From: Flavobacterium croceum DSM 17960
Lineage (GTDB): Bacteria; Bacteroidota; Bacteroidia; Flavobacteriales; Flavobacteriaceae
NCBI RefSeq assembly: GCF_002917885.1
Contig: NZ_PQNY01000001.1
Location: forward strand, 124,001 to 188,000
Reading direction: 5' to 3'
Length of the DNA: 64,000 bases
The position numbers and the translations under genes are program-made. The notes beneath the pieces were generated by a model. That model was not told the origin of the DNA. It saw only the letters and a list, made by a program, of their open reading frames with translations, and searched no databases. This document shows, one piece after another, positions 44,684-54,400 of this stretch. The stretch's first letter is position 1. Every line of letters starts with the position of its first letter.

Positions 44684-44701
44684 CTAAGAAAATAATACAC
44701 C

Positions 44702-45982
44702 ATGAATTACGATAGAATAAAAGAAAAGCTAGAAATATTGGCAGACGCAGCCAAATATGATGTATCGTGTTCCTCTAGTGGTGGTACAAGAAAAAATACT
44801 AATAAAGGGTTGGGTAATTCTCATGCCTCAGGTATTTGTCATACCTTTACCGAAGATGGAAGGTGTGTTTCATTGCTAAAAATTTTACTCACCAATTATT
44901 GTATTTATGATTGTGCTTATTGTGTTTCTAGAAAAAGCAACGATATACAAAGAGCCGCTTTTACCGTAGAAGAAGTGGTAGATTTAACCATTAATTTTTA
45001 CCGAAGAAATTACATAGAAGGCTTGTTTTTAAGTTCGGGTATTTTTAAAACCCCCGATTTTACCATGGAACGACTTGTTCGTATAGCCAAAAAACTTCGG
45101 TTAGAACACAATTTTAATGGGTATATACACCTTAAAACAATACCAGGTGCGAGCGATGAGCTTATGCAAGAAGCAGGGCTCTATGCCGATAGATTGAGTG
45201 TAAACCTTGAAATACCAACCCAATCGGGGCTTAAACTTCTTGCTCCAGAAAAAGATCATAAACAAATGATTAAACCTATGGGGTTTGTTAAAGATGCTCT
45301 TGTACAATACAAAGAAGAACGTCAAAAGTTTAAATCTACACCCAAGTTTGCTCCAGCAGGGCAAAGTACCCAAATGATTATTGGTGCTACACAAGAAACC
45401 GATTTGCAAATTATAAAAGTAGCCGACCATTTTTATAACAATTTCAATTTAAAACGAGTGTATTACTCGGGTTATGTACCTGTACTTTCAGATACTCGAT
45501 TGCCAGCATTGGGTACCGAAGTTCCTATGGTACGTGAAAACAGGTTGTATCAAGCCGATTGGCTTATGCGTTTTTATGGCTTTAAAGCCGATGAGATTGT
45601 AGATAGACAAAACCCGTTTTTAGACCTAGAGGTTGATCCAAAAATTTCGTGGGCTTTACGCAATATAGATCAATTTCCTATAAACATTCAGCAAGCTCCG
45701 CTAGAAATGATTTTTCGTATTCCGGGTGTAGGTGTAAAATCGGCGTACAAAATTGTACACGCAAGACGTTTTCAAAGCCTTAGTTTAGAACACTTAAAAA
45801 AAATGGGCGTAGCAACCAATAGAGCCAAATATTTTATCGATTTTAAAATCCAAAATAATCATCTAAAACATTTAAGTACAATACATTTAAAACAAATTAT
45901 TCTAGACGAATCAAAAACAAAATATCAAAAAACTTTTAGCAACCAGCTATCATTACTCAATGAACATTCTTTCCTACGATAA
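44702..45982 (+). CDS. Putative DNA modification/repair radical-SAM protein (TIGR03916-like)
   Basis: A 426-residue radical-SAM protein. The iron-sulfur motif is C67-IYD-C71-AY-C74 (CxxxCxxC). The N-terminal SSSGGTRKNTNKGLGNSHASGICHTF is a family mark, and the C-terminal part has a helix-hairpin-helix IFRIPGVGVKSAYKIVHARR (about 335-355), a DNA-binding element. It resembles TIGR03916, recalled as a family that travels with, or is fused to, uracil-DNA-glycosylase-like domains. The reaction is unknown. Its end overlaps the next gene by 23 nt; that gene is the usual TIGR03915/DUF4130 partner. Confidence 0.88.
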   Translation: MNYDRIKEKLEILADAAKYDVSCSSSGGTRKNTNKGLGNSHASGICHTFTEDGRCVSLLKILLTNYCIYDCAYCVSRKSNDIQRAAFTVEEVVDLTINFYRRNYIEGLFLSSGIFKTPDFTMERLVRIAKKLRLEHNFNGYIHLKTIPGASDELMQEAGLYADRLSVNLEIPTQSGLKLLAPEKDHKQMIKPMGFVKDALVQYKEERQKFKSTPKFAPAGQSTQMIIGATQETDLQIIKVADHFYNNFNLKRVYYSGYVPVLSDTRLPALGTEVPMVRENRLYQADWLMRFYGFKADEIVDRQNPFLDLEVDPKISWALRNIDQFPINIQQAPLEMIFRIPGVGVKSAYKIVHARRFQSLSLEHLKKMGVATNRAKYFIDFKIQNNHLKHLSTIHLKQIILDESKTKYQKTFSNQLSLLNEHSFLR

Positions 45983-46715
45983 TACACTCGAAGGTTTTTT
46001 TACAGCCGTTTTTGAAGTTTATGAATACAAATATCTAAATCCAAAAATTGTAAGACAATCTTTGGCTCAAAACGCACTTTTTTCAGAAGTTACGCCTATT
46101 ATTACCCAACAAGATAAAGCCGATAGAGTAACCCAAAGACTTGAAAAACAAATAGGCAAAGAGGGTTTAAGGGAAATTCTTTTTGGGTTTTTATCTGAAA
46201 ATGAAAACTTTGAAGATATTGTATTTGAAATAATTAAGTATGGTATAGAACATCCTAACCAAAATATTTTAAAAAATTATGCACACCCAGCGGTTTTACA
46301 ACTTTCAAAATGGGTAAAAAGTGTGGGTAGAGAAGCACATCGTATGGAAGCATTTGTGCGATTTGAGCTTTTGCAAGATGGTATTTATTTTGCTCAAATA
46401 AAACCCGATTTTAATGTATTGCCTCTTACTATTTCTTATTTTAAAGAAAGATATCAAGATCAAAAATGGCTTGTTTATGATACAAAAAGAAATTTTGGTA
46501 TTTACTATGACCTAAAAACAGTAGAATGGATTCAACTCGATTTAGAAATAAAAAATATTACCCAAAAGCACGATCAAACCGAGCGAAAATACCAACATCT
46601 TTGGGCAGAATATTTTGATCATACCAATATAAAAGAACGTAAAAACACCAAACTACACATACAACATGTGCCTAAACGGTATTGGAAATATTTAACAGAG
46701 AAAAGAACGTTTTAA
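45960..46715 (+). CDS. Probable DNA-metabolism protein (TIGR03915/DUF4130-like)
   Basis: A 251-residue partner of the radical-SAM protein. Typical blocks are SYDNTLEGFFTAVFEVYEYK at the start, VKSVGREAHRMEAFVRFELLQDGIYFAQIKPDFNVLPL in the middle and WLVYDTKRNFGIYYDLKTVE. In other bacteria the family is fused to a UDG-like domain or paired with TIGR03916. No catalytic residues are known to me. It overlaps the radical-SAM gene by 23 nt, so the two are made together. No uracil glycosylase domain is attached here. Confidence 0.87.
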   Translation: MNILSYDNTLEGFFTAVFEVYEYKYLNPKIVRQSLAQNALFSEVTPIITQQDKADRVTQRLEKQIGKEGLREILFGFLSENENFEDIVFEIIKYGIEHPNQNILKNYAHPAVLQLSKWVKSVGREAHRMEAFVRFELLQDGIYFAQIKPDFNVLPLTISYFKERYQDQKWLVYDTKRNFGIYYDLKTVEWIQLDLEIKNITQKHDQTERKYQHLWAEYFDHTNIKERKNTKLHIQHVPKRYWKYLTEKRTF

Positions 46716-46720
46716 TTTTC

Positions 46721-46728
46721 TATTTTTG
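46721..46728 (+). promoter_or_regulatory. -7 box TATTTTTG before dusB
   Basis: Perfect TAnnTTTG, 14 nt before the dusB ATG and just after the preceding stop. dusB may therefore be transcribed separately from the radical-SAM pair. Confidence 0.5.
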
Positions 46729-46742
46729 TCAAAATTTTTCAA

Positions 46743-47726
46743 ATGCCCAAAATAGGTAATATTATACTGCCCGAATTTCCTTTATTGCTTGCTCCTATGG
46801 AAGATGTGAGCGACCCACCTTTTCGTAGATTATGCAAATTACATGGTGCAGACATGATGTATTCTGAGTTTATTTCGAGCGAAGGATTAATACGCGATGC
46901 TATAAAAAGCAGAATGAAACTCGATATTTTTGATTATGAAAAACCAATAGGAATTCAAATATTTGGTGGCGATGAAGAGGCTATGGCAATGTCTGCCAAA
47001 ATTGTAGAAACCGTACAACCCGATTTGGTAGATATTAACTTTGGTTGTCCTGTAAAAAAAGTAGTGTGTAAAGGCGCAGGTGCAGGCGTTTTGAAAGATG
47101 TAGATTTAATGGTAAGGCTTACCAAAGCAGTAATAAAAAGCACACATTTGCCTGTTACAGTAAAAACCCGTTTGGGTTGGGATGAAAACTCAATAAATAT
47201 AGATGAGGTTGCCGAACGATTGCAAGATATAGGTGTACAAGCTCTTACAATTCATGCCCGAACAAGAGCGCAAATGTATAAAGGGCATAGCGATTGGAGT
47301 CATATTGCTCGAGTAAAAAACAACCCTAGAATTTCTATGCCAATTTTTGGGAATGGCGATATCGATAGCCCCGAAAAAGCGTTAGAATACAAAAACAAAT
47401 ACGGCATAGACGGCATTATGATAGGGCGTGCAGCGATAGGATATCCGTGGATATTTAATGAAATAAAACACTATTTTGCTACAGGAGAATACTTGCCACA
47501 ACCAAGTATAAAAGATCGAGTAATTGCAGCCAAAAATCATTTAATTTGGTCTATGGAATGGAAAGGCGAACGACTAGGCATTGTAGAAATGCGCAGACAT
47601 TATACCAATTATTTTAAAGGAATTCCAAACTTTAAAGAGCATAGATTAAAACTAGTAACACTAGATGAGGCAAATGCTTTGTTTGATGCTTTTGATGAAA
47701 TAGTAAGTGTTTACGAGAATAAATAG
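46743..47726 (+). CDS. dusB: tRNA-dihydrouridine synthase B
   Basis: A 327-residue FMN enzyme that reduces uridine to dihydrouridine in tRNA. FMN/TIM-barrel marks: LLAPMEDVSDPPFRRLC, IGIQIFGGDEEAMAMSA, the catalytic cysteine in VDINFGCPVKKVVCKGAGAGVL, VTVKTRLGWDENS, LTIHARTRAQMYKG and DGIMIGRAAIGYPWIF. Normal length for DusB. Confidence 0.96.
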   Translation: MPKIGNIILPEFPLLLAPMEDVSDPPFRRLCKLHGADMMYSEFISSEGLIRDAIKSRMKLDIFDYEKPIGIQIFGGDEEAMAMSAKIVETVQPDLVDINFGCPVKKVVCKGAGAGVLKDVDLMVRLTKAVIKSTHLPVTVKTRLGWDENSINIDEVAERLQDIGVQALTIHARTRAQMYKGHSDWSHIARVKNNPRISMPIFGNGDIDSPEKALEYKNKYGIDGIMIGRAAIGYPWIFNEIKHYFATGEYLPQPSIKDRVIAAKNHLIWSMEWKGERLGIVEMRRHYTNYFKGIPNFKEHRLKLVTLDEANALFDAFDEIVSVYENK

Positions 47727-47731
47727 TTTTT

Positions 47732-48931
47732 TTATTTTAATAATTTTTTGCTTACCGTATTGCTAGAAATATAGCTGGCAATAAAACCTAAACTCACAAT
47801 AGTAACCAAAACAATAACGATGTTTTGGATTGAAAAAACTACCGGATAGGGTAACGATTCTGTTATCATAATCCATTGGTATTTTTGTTGTGCATAAACA
47901 ATTATGCCACCCAAAATAATGCCAACTATACCGCCAATAACACAAATACTTGTACCATAAATAAGAAAAATCTTTTTAATAGATTTTATTTCGGCACCTA
48001 TAAAAAATAAGGTTTTTAAATTTTCTCTTTTATCTATAATAATCATAATTACAGAACCTACAAAAGCAAAAAGAATCATAATAAAAACCAATGTGAATAT
48101 TAAATACAGCACAAAATTTTCGGTGTTGAGCATTCTGTAAAGCGTTTCGTTGAGTTGCGCTCTTGTTTTTACTTCGATAGTATTGCCAAAAATATTTTGT
48201 AGAGATGCTATGAAATTTTGTTCATTTTGAGCGTTTGATTTAATTTCGATAGCCGATATTTTATTATTTGAATACGAAAGAAGTTCTTGTGCTGTAGCCA
48301 AATCGCAGTACACATATTTAGAATCGAGTTCTTCGTTAATAGCATAAATACCAACAGGAAATAAATAACTTTTATTGAAAGCACCTTCAATATTATCGGC
48401 TATACTACCTTTGCCAGGTTTTGGTACAAACACTTCCAATGGGTTGTTGGTATCCATAATACCCAACGACATTTTGTATGCAATTCCGTAGCCCACTACA
48501 GCTTGCGAGGTTTGATTTTCCAACCATTGTCCGCTGTGAATTTTGCTTTGTATAGGATAACATAAGTTATATAAGCTATCTACCCCTTTTAAGTAAGCAA
48601 CGTGCTCTTTTTCGTTGCAATAAAACAGCACACGTTCTTCTACTACTTTACTGTGATTTTTGTATCCTGCAATTGTTTTGAGTTGTTGTTCTTGCGCTAC
48701 AGAGCACGATATAATTTTTCCTGTTTTTGGAACTATTTTATAATCGGGATCATAATCATTAGAAAAAGATAAAGAAAACTCTCGAAGACCACTAAAAACA
48801 GACAATACTACAAACAAAGCAGCGGCACCCACTACAATGCCTACCGATGCAATAAGCGTAATAATATTTATAGCATTATTGGAACTTTTGCTTTTTAAGT
48901 ACCTTTTGGCTATGTAGTACGAGAAATTCAA
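47732..48931 (-). CDS. FtsX/LolE-like ABC transporter permease
   Basis: A 399-residue inner-membrane protein with a helix at about 20-45 (SNNAINIITLIASVGIVVGAAALFVVLSVFSG), a large periplasmic MacB-like domain (about 46-270), then three C-terminal helices (about 272-385). This layout fits LolC/E-type lipoprotein-release permeases, but the ATPase is not adjacent and the exact role is open. The start appears to be TTG at 48931, 1 nt after the rbfA stop; no ATG is nearby and the MNFSYYIAKRYLKSK beginning matches the family. Confidence 0.87.
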   Translation of the reverse strand: MNFSYYIAKRYLKSKSSNNAINIITLIASVGIVVGAAALFVVLSVFSGLREFSLSFSNDYDPDYKIVPKTGKIISCSVAQEQQLKTIAGYKNHSKVVEERVLFYCNEKEHVAYLKGVDSLYNLCYPIQSKIHSGQWLENQTSQAVVGYGIAYKMSLGIMDTNNPLEVFVPKPGKGSIADNIEGAFNKSYLFPVGIYAINEELDSKYVYCDLATAQELLSYSNNKISAIEIKSNAQNEQNFIASLQNIFGNTIEVKTRAQLNETLYRMLNTENFVLYLIFTLVFIMILFAFVGSVIMIIIDKRENLKTLFFIGAEIKSIKKIFLIYGTSICVIGGIVGIILGGIIVYAQQKYQWIMITESLPYPVVFSIQNIVIVLVTIVSLGFIASYISSNTVSKKLLK

Positions 48932-48932
48932 A

Positions 48933-49325
48933 CTAAGATTTTTTTCTTTTTTCTAAAAGGTCTCTGTTTTCTATTGGGTTTTCTTTATCACTTAAAGCAC
49001 GATCTATTTTTTCGATATATTCTAATGAATCGTCTATATAAAACATCAAATTAGGCACCCTGCGCAATTGTTGTTTTACACGTTGCGCCAAATCGTGTTT
49101 TATAAGCGGTGTGTTTGTTTTAATGGCATTGAGTAGCTCTGGTGCTTTTTCGTTTGGAAAAATGCTTAGGTATACTTTTGCTATAGATAAATCTGTAGTA
49201 ACATTTACTTTGGAAACAGAAATTATCAAATTGGTAATTCCGTTTTTACGAACTTCTCCTTGCAAAATATCTACCAAATCGTTTTGTAGCAAGCTACCTA
49301 TTTTTTTCTGTCTATTTGTTTCCAT
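48933..49325 (-). CDS. rbfA: Ribosome-binding factor A
   Basis: A 130-residue KH-like protein that helps mature the 30S subunit and process the 16S 5' end. Family stretches: RQKKIGSLLQNDLVDILQGEV, ISVSKVNVTTDLSIAKVYLSIFP and VKQQLRRVPNLMFYIDDSLEYIEKIDRAL. Length is normal. A -7 box lies 4 nt before the ATG (leaderless). The LolE-like permease gene follows at 1 nt. Confidence 0.95.
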   Translation of the reverse strand: METNRQKKIGSLLQNDLVDILQGEVRKNGITNLIISVSKVNVTTDLSIAKVYLSIFPNEKAPELLNAIKTNTPLIKHDLAQRVKQQLRRVPNLMFYIDDSLEYIEKIDRALSDKENPIENRDLLEKRKKS

Positions 49326-49329
49326 GTTG

Positions 49330-49337
49330 CAAAAGTA
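49330..49337 (-). promoter_or_regulatory. -7 box TACTTTTG, 4 nt before the rbfA start
   Basis: TAnnTTTG on the minus strand followed by CAAC and then ATG. Confidence 0.6.
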
Positions 49338-49375
49338 ACTAAAATTTAGTATATAGTAAACGCTACCTTACCCCC

Positions 49376-49410
49376 TAAAAAAACCGTTAGTTTTTAAGCT
49401 AACGGTTTTA
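49376..49410. terminator. Terminator of the S9 peptidase gene
   Basis: AAACCGTTAG/CTAACGGTTT stem with an 8-nt loop and a T run in the minus direction. Confidence 0.8.
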
Positions 49411-49420
49411 TTGTTCAAAA

Positions 49421-51334
49421 TTATAAAGTTTCTTTTAACCATTTAAAAAATTCTCGTTGCCATACCAAAGCATTTTGGGGTTTAAGCACCCAGTGGTTTT
49501 CTTCTGGAAAATATAAAAACCTACTTTTTATACCCTTAAGTTGTGCTGCTTGAAAGGCTTCTTGCCCTTGCCCAATTGGTACACGATAGTCTTTTCCGCC
49601 TTGAATAATAAGTATAGGTGTATCCCAATTGTTTACAAAATTTATAGGATTAAATTGAGTGTAGGTTTTTTGCGCTACAGCGTTATCTTTTTCCCAATAT
49701 GCTCCACCATGATCCCAATTGTTAAAGAAAACTTCTTCGGTAGTGCCATACATGCTTTGCAAATTGTAAACGCCACAATGAGAAATAAAAGTTTTAAAGC
49801 GTTTATTGTGTATACCTGCTAAATAAAACACAGAATATCCACCGTAGCTTGCTCCAATAGCTCCAAGCCTCGATTTATCTACATAATTCTCTTTACTCAC
49901 ATCGTCTATAGCGGCTAGGTAATCTTGCATTACTTGTCCTCCCCAATCTTTAGATATTTGCTCGTTCCATTCTTGCCCGTGCCCATACATACCTCTACGA
50001 TTTGGAGCTACTATTATATAACCTTGTGATGCCATAAGCGAAAAATTCCAACGAAACGAATAGAATTGTGTTAGTGGACTTTGTGGGCCGCCTTGGCAGT
50101 ATAAAAGAGTTGGGTATTTTTTATTTTTATCAAAATTTGGAGGCAATATTACCCAAACCAGCATTTTTTTACCATCGGTAGTGGTTACATAACGGCGCTC
50201 ATATTTAGGTAATGCAATAGTAGTATAGAAATCGTCGTTGGTGTGCGAAAGTTGCAACCATGTTTTTTTCTTAGTATTAAAACTAAATATTTCTTGAGCA
50301 TGGTTCATGTCGTTTCTCGTTAAAATAATAGTTTCTTTTGTAAACCCAACAATATCATTTACATCAAAATCGCCATTTGTAATTTGTTTTACAATAATGG
50401 CAATTTTTGTGAGTCCAGGAAAATTTACTTCAAAAAGTTGTTTTGTTCCATCAACAGCAGCCGTAAAATATATTTTTTTACCATCTGGACTCCACATAAA
50501 ACTATCAACAGAATTGTCCCAATTGGCAGTCAAATTCATATCAATACCCTTAAACCGAACTATAATATCGTTTTTATCGGCCTCATAACCATCTCTTTTC
50601 ATTTGCAACCATGTTAAATGGCCTTGTGGAGAAAATGCAGGGTTGGTATCGTAACCCAAATTGGATTCGGTTAAATTTTTGGTCGTTTTGGTTTCCAAAT
50701 CATATTCATATAAATCGGTATTGGTAGAAACAGCATAAGCAGTACCCGATTTTTTTTTGCAAACATATATAATGCTTTTACCCGAAGGTGACCAAATGTA
50801 ATCTTCTTCTCCGCCATGTGGTTTTTGTGGGCTATCATAAGGCTCACCTTGCATAATATCTATAGGTTGTGCCAAACGCACATTGTCTTTTGGTACTCCA
50901 CCATAAAAAACATGGTTGTGTGTGCCATCATTCCAAGTATCCCAATGGCGGTAATCTAGTGCATCATAACGTTGCACATTAGATTTATCAAGTTCTGGAT
51001 AATAGTCTTTACCCAACACTTTTTCTACTTTTACTTCTTGGCTAGAAAGCATCCATAAGCCATCTGGAGAGATATTTTTATCTTTTACTAAATCTTTTAC
51101 GTCTGCAACTTCTGTGGCAACACCACCTGCAACAGGAACAGTATAAAATTTAGAGTTAGATTTATTTTCTTCTATAGAAGGTATAGAAACTTTATACACT
51201 ACAGATTTTCCGTCTTTTGAAATACCCAGTGCGCTTACTCTGCCTAATTTCCAGAGTGTTTCGGGGGTTAAAACCTGTTGTGCAGATGCAGATATGCCCA
51301 TACTACCAATAATTATAAATAAAAGTTTTTTCAT
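49421..51334 (-). CDS. S9-family prolyl oligopeptidase, exported
   Basis: A 637-residue secreted serine peptidase. A signal peptide (MKKLLFIIIGSMGISASAQQ) is followed by a WD-like beta-propeller (about 30-370) and an alpha/beta-hydrolase domain. The catalytic Ser is S496 in GASYGG, with Asp in GGKDYRVP and His in EENHWV. Dipeptidyl-peptidase/acylaminoacyl-peptidase-like enzymes of this type cut short peptides. The start is MKKLLF at 51334, since the 17-codon longer frame lacks a signal. It has its own terminator. Confidence 0.92.
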   Translation of the reverse strand: MKKLLFIIIGSMGISASAQQVLTPETLWKLGRVSALGISKDGKSVVYKVSIPSIEENKSNSKFYTVPVAGGVATEVADVKDLVKDKNISPDGLWMLSSQEVKVEKVLGKDYYPELDKSNVQRYDALDYRHWDTWNDGTHNHVFYGGVPKDNVRLAQPIDIMQGEPYDSPQKPHGGEEDYIWSPSGKSIIYVCKKKSGTAYAVSTNTDLYEYDLETKTTKNLTESNLGYDTNPAFSPQGHLTWLQMKRDGYEADKNDIIVRFKGIDMNLTANWDNSVDSFMWSPDGKKIYFTAAVDGTKQLFEVNFPGLTKIAIIVKQITNGDFDVNDIVGFTKETIILTRNDMNHAQEIFSFNTKKKTWLQLSHTNDDFYTTIALPKYERRYVTTTDGKKMLVWVILPPNFDKNKKYPTLLYCQGGPQSPLTQFYSFRWNFSLMASQGYIIVAPNRRGMYGHGQEWNEQISKDWGGQVMQDYLAAIDDVSKENYVDKSRLGAIGASYGGYSVFYLAGIHNKRFKTFISHCGVYNLQSMYGTTEEVFFNNWDHGGAYWEKDNAVAQKTYTQFNPINFVNNWDTPILIIQGGKDYRVPIGQGQEAFQAAQLKGIKSRFLYFPEENHWVLKPQNALVWQREFFKWLKETL

Positions 51335-51427
51335 TTTTAAAATATTTGCCATAAATGTACTAAATTTTTGAAAACAGTAAATCAATCAACAGAGCTATAG
51401 AGTTTGCTTTATAAATTATTAATTGAT

Positions 51428-51462
51428 AAAAAATAATGAGGCATCACTACCTCATTATTTTT
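51428..51462 (-). terminator. Terminator of the permease/M1 peptidase gene
   Basis: AAATAATGAGG/CCTCATTATTT stem with an 8-nt loop, T-rich after it on the minus strand. Confidence 0.75.
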
Positions 51463-51483
51463 AAAAATTTATACGTGTTTTTA

Positions 51484-54400
51484 TTATAGTGATTTTCTAT
51501 TATCGTTAGAGTCGGTATCTATCAACTTGTTGTAGGGATCTACACCTACTTCGGTTGGTTTTTTATCGACCACTATTGTAAACGTATTTTGTATTTTGTT
51601 TACTTTTATCTTCTTTAAAAACAATGTTTTTTCTTTGGTAGGATCTTTTTTATCTTCATTGGCAAAAACTCCTAGCTCTATATAATCTTGCAAAGGCAAC
51701 GACTCTATTTTGGTTTTTTTGTCGGTTTTATTTAGTACCAATGTTTTTCCTTGTTGGTTTTTAAAGATGCGTTTCCCTTGTTCATCGGCTTTATATTTAG
51801 ACACATTAAATGTTATATCTACTTGATATTTTCCGTTGGCTAATTTTTTAGTTGTAGCGGTTTTTATCTTATTATCATACAAAGTTATGTTTTCAAACAT
51901 GTCGGCAATGAGGTATTTTAAACTATCGGGAGTAGCCGTTTTTAGTTCTTGTACTAATTCTAAAGAACTGGTATACGGTGCATCTTGAAAAGCCATTTTG
52001 TTTATATAACTTTTTAAAGCGCTATTCATCGTTTTTTCGCTTATATAATCGCTTAGTGTATACAACACCAAAGAACCCTTGTTGTAATGAATATATTGCT
52101 GGTTTTCATTGTACATTAATGGTTTTTCTTTTTTTCCTTCAAAGGTTCTACCTTGTAAGTATTTATCTAAAGCATCTTTTAAAAACTTACGCATTTGATA
52201 TTTACCGTATTGATGTTCTAATACTTTTAGCGAACTGTATTCTGATAAACTTTCAGACAACAAAGTAGCTCCTTGTACATTGGCTCCAATTACTTGATGA
52301 GCCCACCACTGATGTGCAGTTTCGTGCGAAGTTACCGAAAACGGATAATCAACCCCGTTTGAATCTGTATCATCTACTTGTGCTATAAAACCTATAGCTT
52401 CAGAAAACGGAATAGTATTGGCAAACGATTGTGCAAAAGTGCCCATATCTCTAGGAAATTCTACTATTCGTAATTGTTTAAATTGATATGGACTAAAGTT
52501 TGATGTATAATATTCAAGCGATTTTTTCATGCCTTTCATCATACGGTCTAAGTTATACTCGTGCCCTTTATGATAATAAATTTCTAGATTAATGCCTTTG
52601 TAAGTATCCTTTTTAACTTCATATCGTGCCGAATTAAAAGCATAGAAATTTAATATTTTTTTATCCATTTTATAATGGAAATAATTTCTATCGTTTTGCT
52701 GCCATTTTTTTTGCAAATACCCAGGCGCGATTGCCGTTTGGTCGCTCGATGTGCTTACAGTAGTTTCAAAGTTTATCCAATCGGAGTCGTTGCTTATATA
52801 AGTATTCATTCTAGCAATACTATCAGTAGCAAGAGGCATACGTTCTTTGGCTTTTAGCCCATATTTTTTACGGATATCGTCATCCATAATTTCTGACTGT
52901 GCATCATACCCAAAACTTGGAAAAATACTGTTGTTTAGAAACGTTCCGTTTTCTAATACTGGCGATTCGTTGTGAAACATTGAATTTGGTTTGTTGGAAA
53001 CCTCAAAACGCATTTGTATAGAATCGCCTGGTTTTATTGGCTGTTCCAACTTGTAGATTTGAATTTTGTTGAGCGTGTCTTTAAGTACAAGTTTATTTTT
53101 TGTAGAAAATGAAAGCTTTGTTTTTAAACTATAACTTACAAACAATGTATCGATGTTTTTTTGCGTTTTATTTTTTAAAGTATATGTTCCTTCTGCTTTT
53201 AAGTTTCGTTGTTTTGGAAACAAATCTAGATTTACTTTTACATCTGTAATTCTTGGCTGAGGTGTTTTTTGGTATTTTTTGTAGGTTTTTTCCCAATTTA
53301 CAGCCTCAAGCTCTAAATCTTTATCTGATTGGTATTTTTCTACCACATTATTTTGATAATATGCCGTAAAACCAAGCGCTAAAAACGCTATAAAACTTAA
53401 CAATACAGGAAAAATAATTTTTTTATTCAATCTCGTTTTTGCCTCTGCAAAACGCTGTGGTAAAGATTTACCAACGCCTCGTACATAAAACAGTAAACTA
53501 ATACCAAATAGTACAATGCCGAGTAAAAGCCAATACAATTTATAGAATAAATACAAGGTGAGGCTACTACCATAACCGTTCATGTCTGAATAATCGTATC
53601 CGGAATCTCTATTGAATTTTAAAAAAGTTTGTTCTACACCTATTGCCGAAAGGTATTTTATTCCTATAGATAATACCAATAGTATAAAAAAACCAAGCAT
53701 GTAATTTTTAATAAGCGTATGTATAAATACAGCTAATAATGCCCAAATAATATAATGAATAAGTTTTAATGTAAGCAGTTCTTTTAGATACAAACCTATT
53801 TCAAAATGATAATATCCTTTTGAAATTTGGATAATTATTCCAGCCAACATAACAACCAATAAAAGCACGATTTGCATTTTTACAATAGCCAAAAAATGCG
53901 ATAATTGAAAAACCCAATTGGGTGTAGGTGTGGTATCTACAATAGTACTCATGCGGGTTGTTCTACCTCTATGAATAAGCATTCCAGTAAATAAAAAAGT
54001 AAGAATGTTTATAAACAATCCAAACGTGTTTCCTGGTAATAAAAGCATTTGCCATGTTACAGGATAAGTAGAAGTGCCAAATATTTGACCTGTAGAGAGC
54101 GAAACTAAAAATATAAATAAAAACCCTACTAAAATTATACTTATAAAAACCCAATTTTTTACTATAAATTTAAAATCGTAGTTAGAAAGACCATTGGCGG
54201 TTTTCAGTTGATTTTTAAACGAATAATCAAAATTTACTTTAGGGAGATTTATTGTGGTAATTCCGCCAAAATTATTTTTAGTAACGCGTTGCTCATTTTT
54301 AGTTTTAAATAATGTAAGTGCAGTTTGGTTGAAAGAAAAGTATTTGTAGATTAATCCAAAAATTAGTAACGAAACACCCAACCAAATCAAACGATTGTAT

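Larger units (their letters stand above)
44394..44701. other. 308-bp divergent intergenic region
   Basis: The longest gene-free stretch of the window. It holds repeat copy C (44456-44550), a promoter box for the radical-SAM gene (44676-44683) and otherwise AT-rich sequence in which I see no further gene. Confidence 0.7.

Noticed and set aside
51335..51385. Seventeen-codon N-terminal extension of the S9 peptidase
   Set aside because: It would precede the signal peptide, which starts cleanly at MKKLLF.
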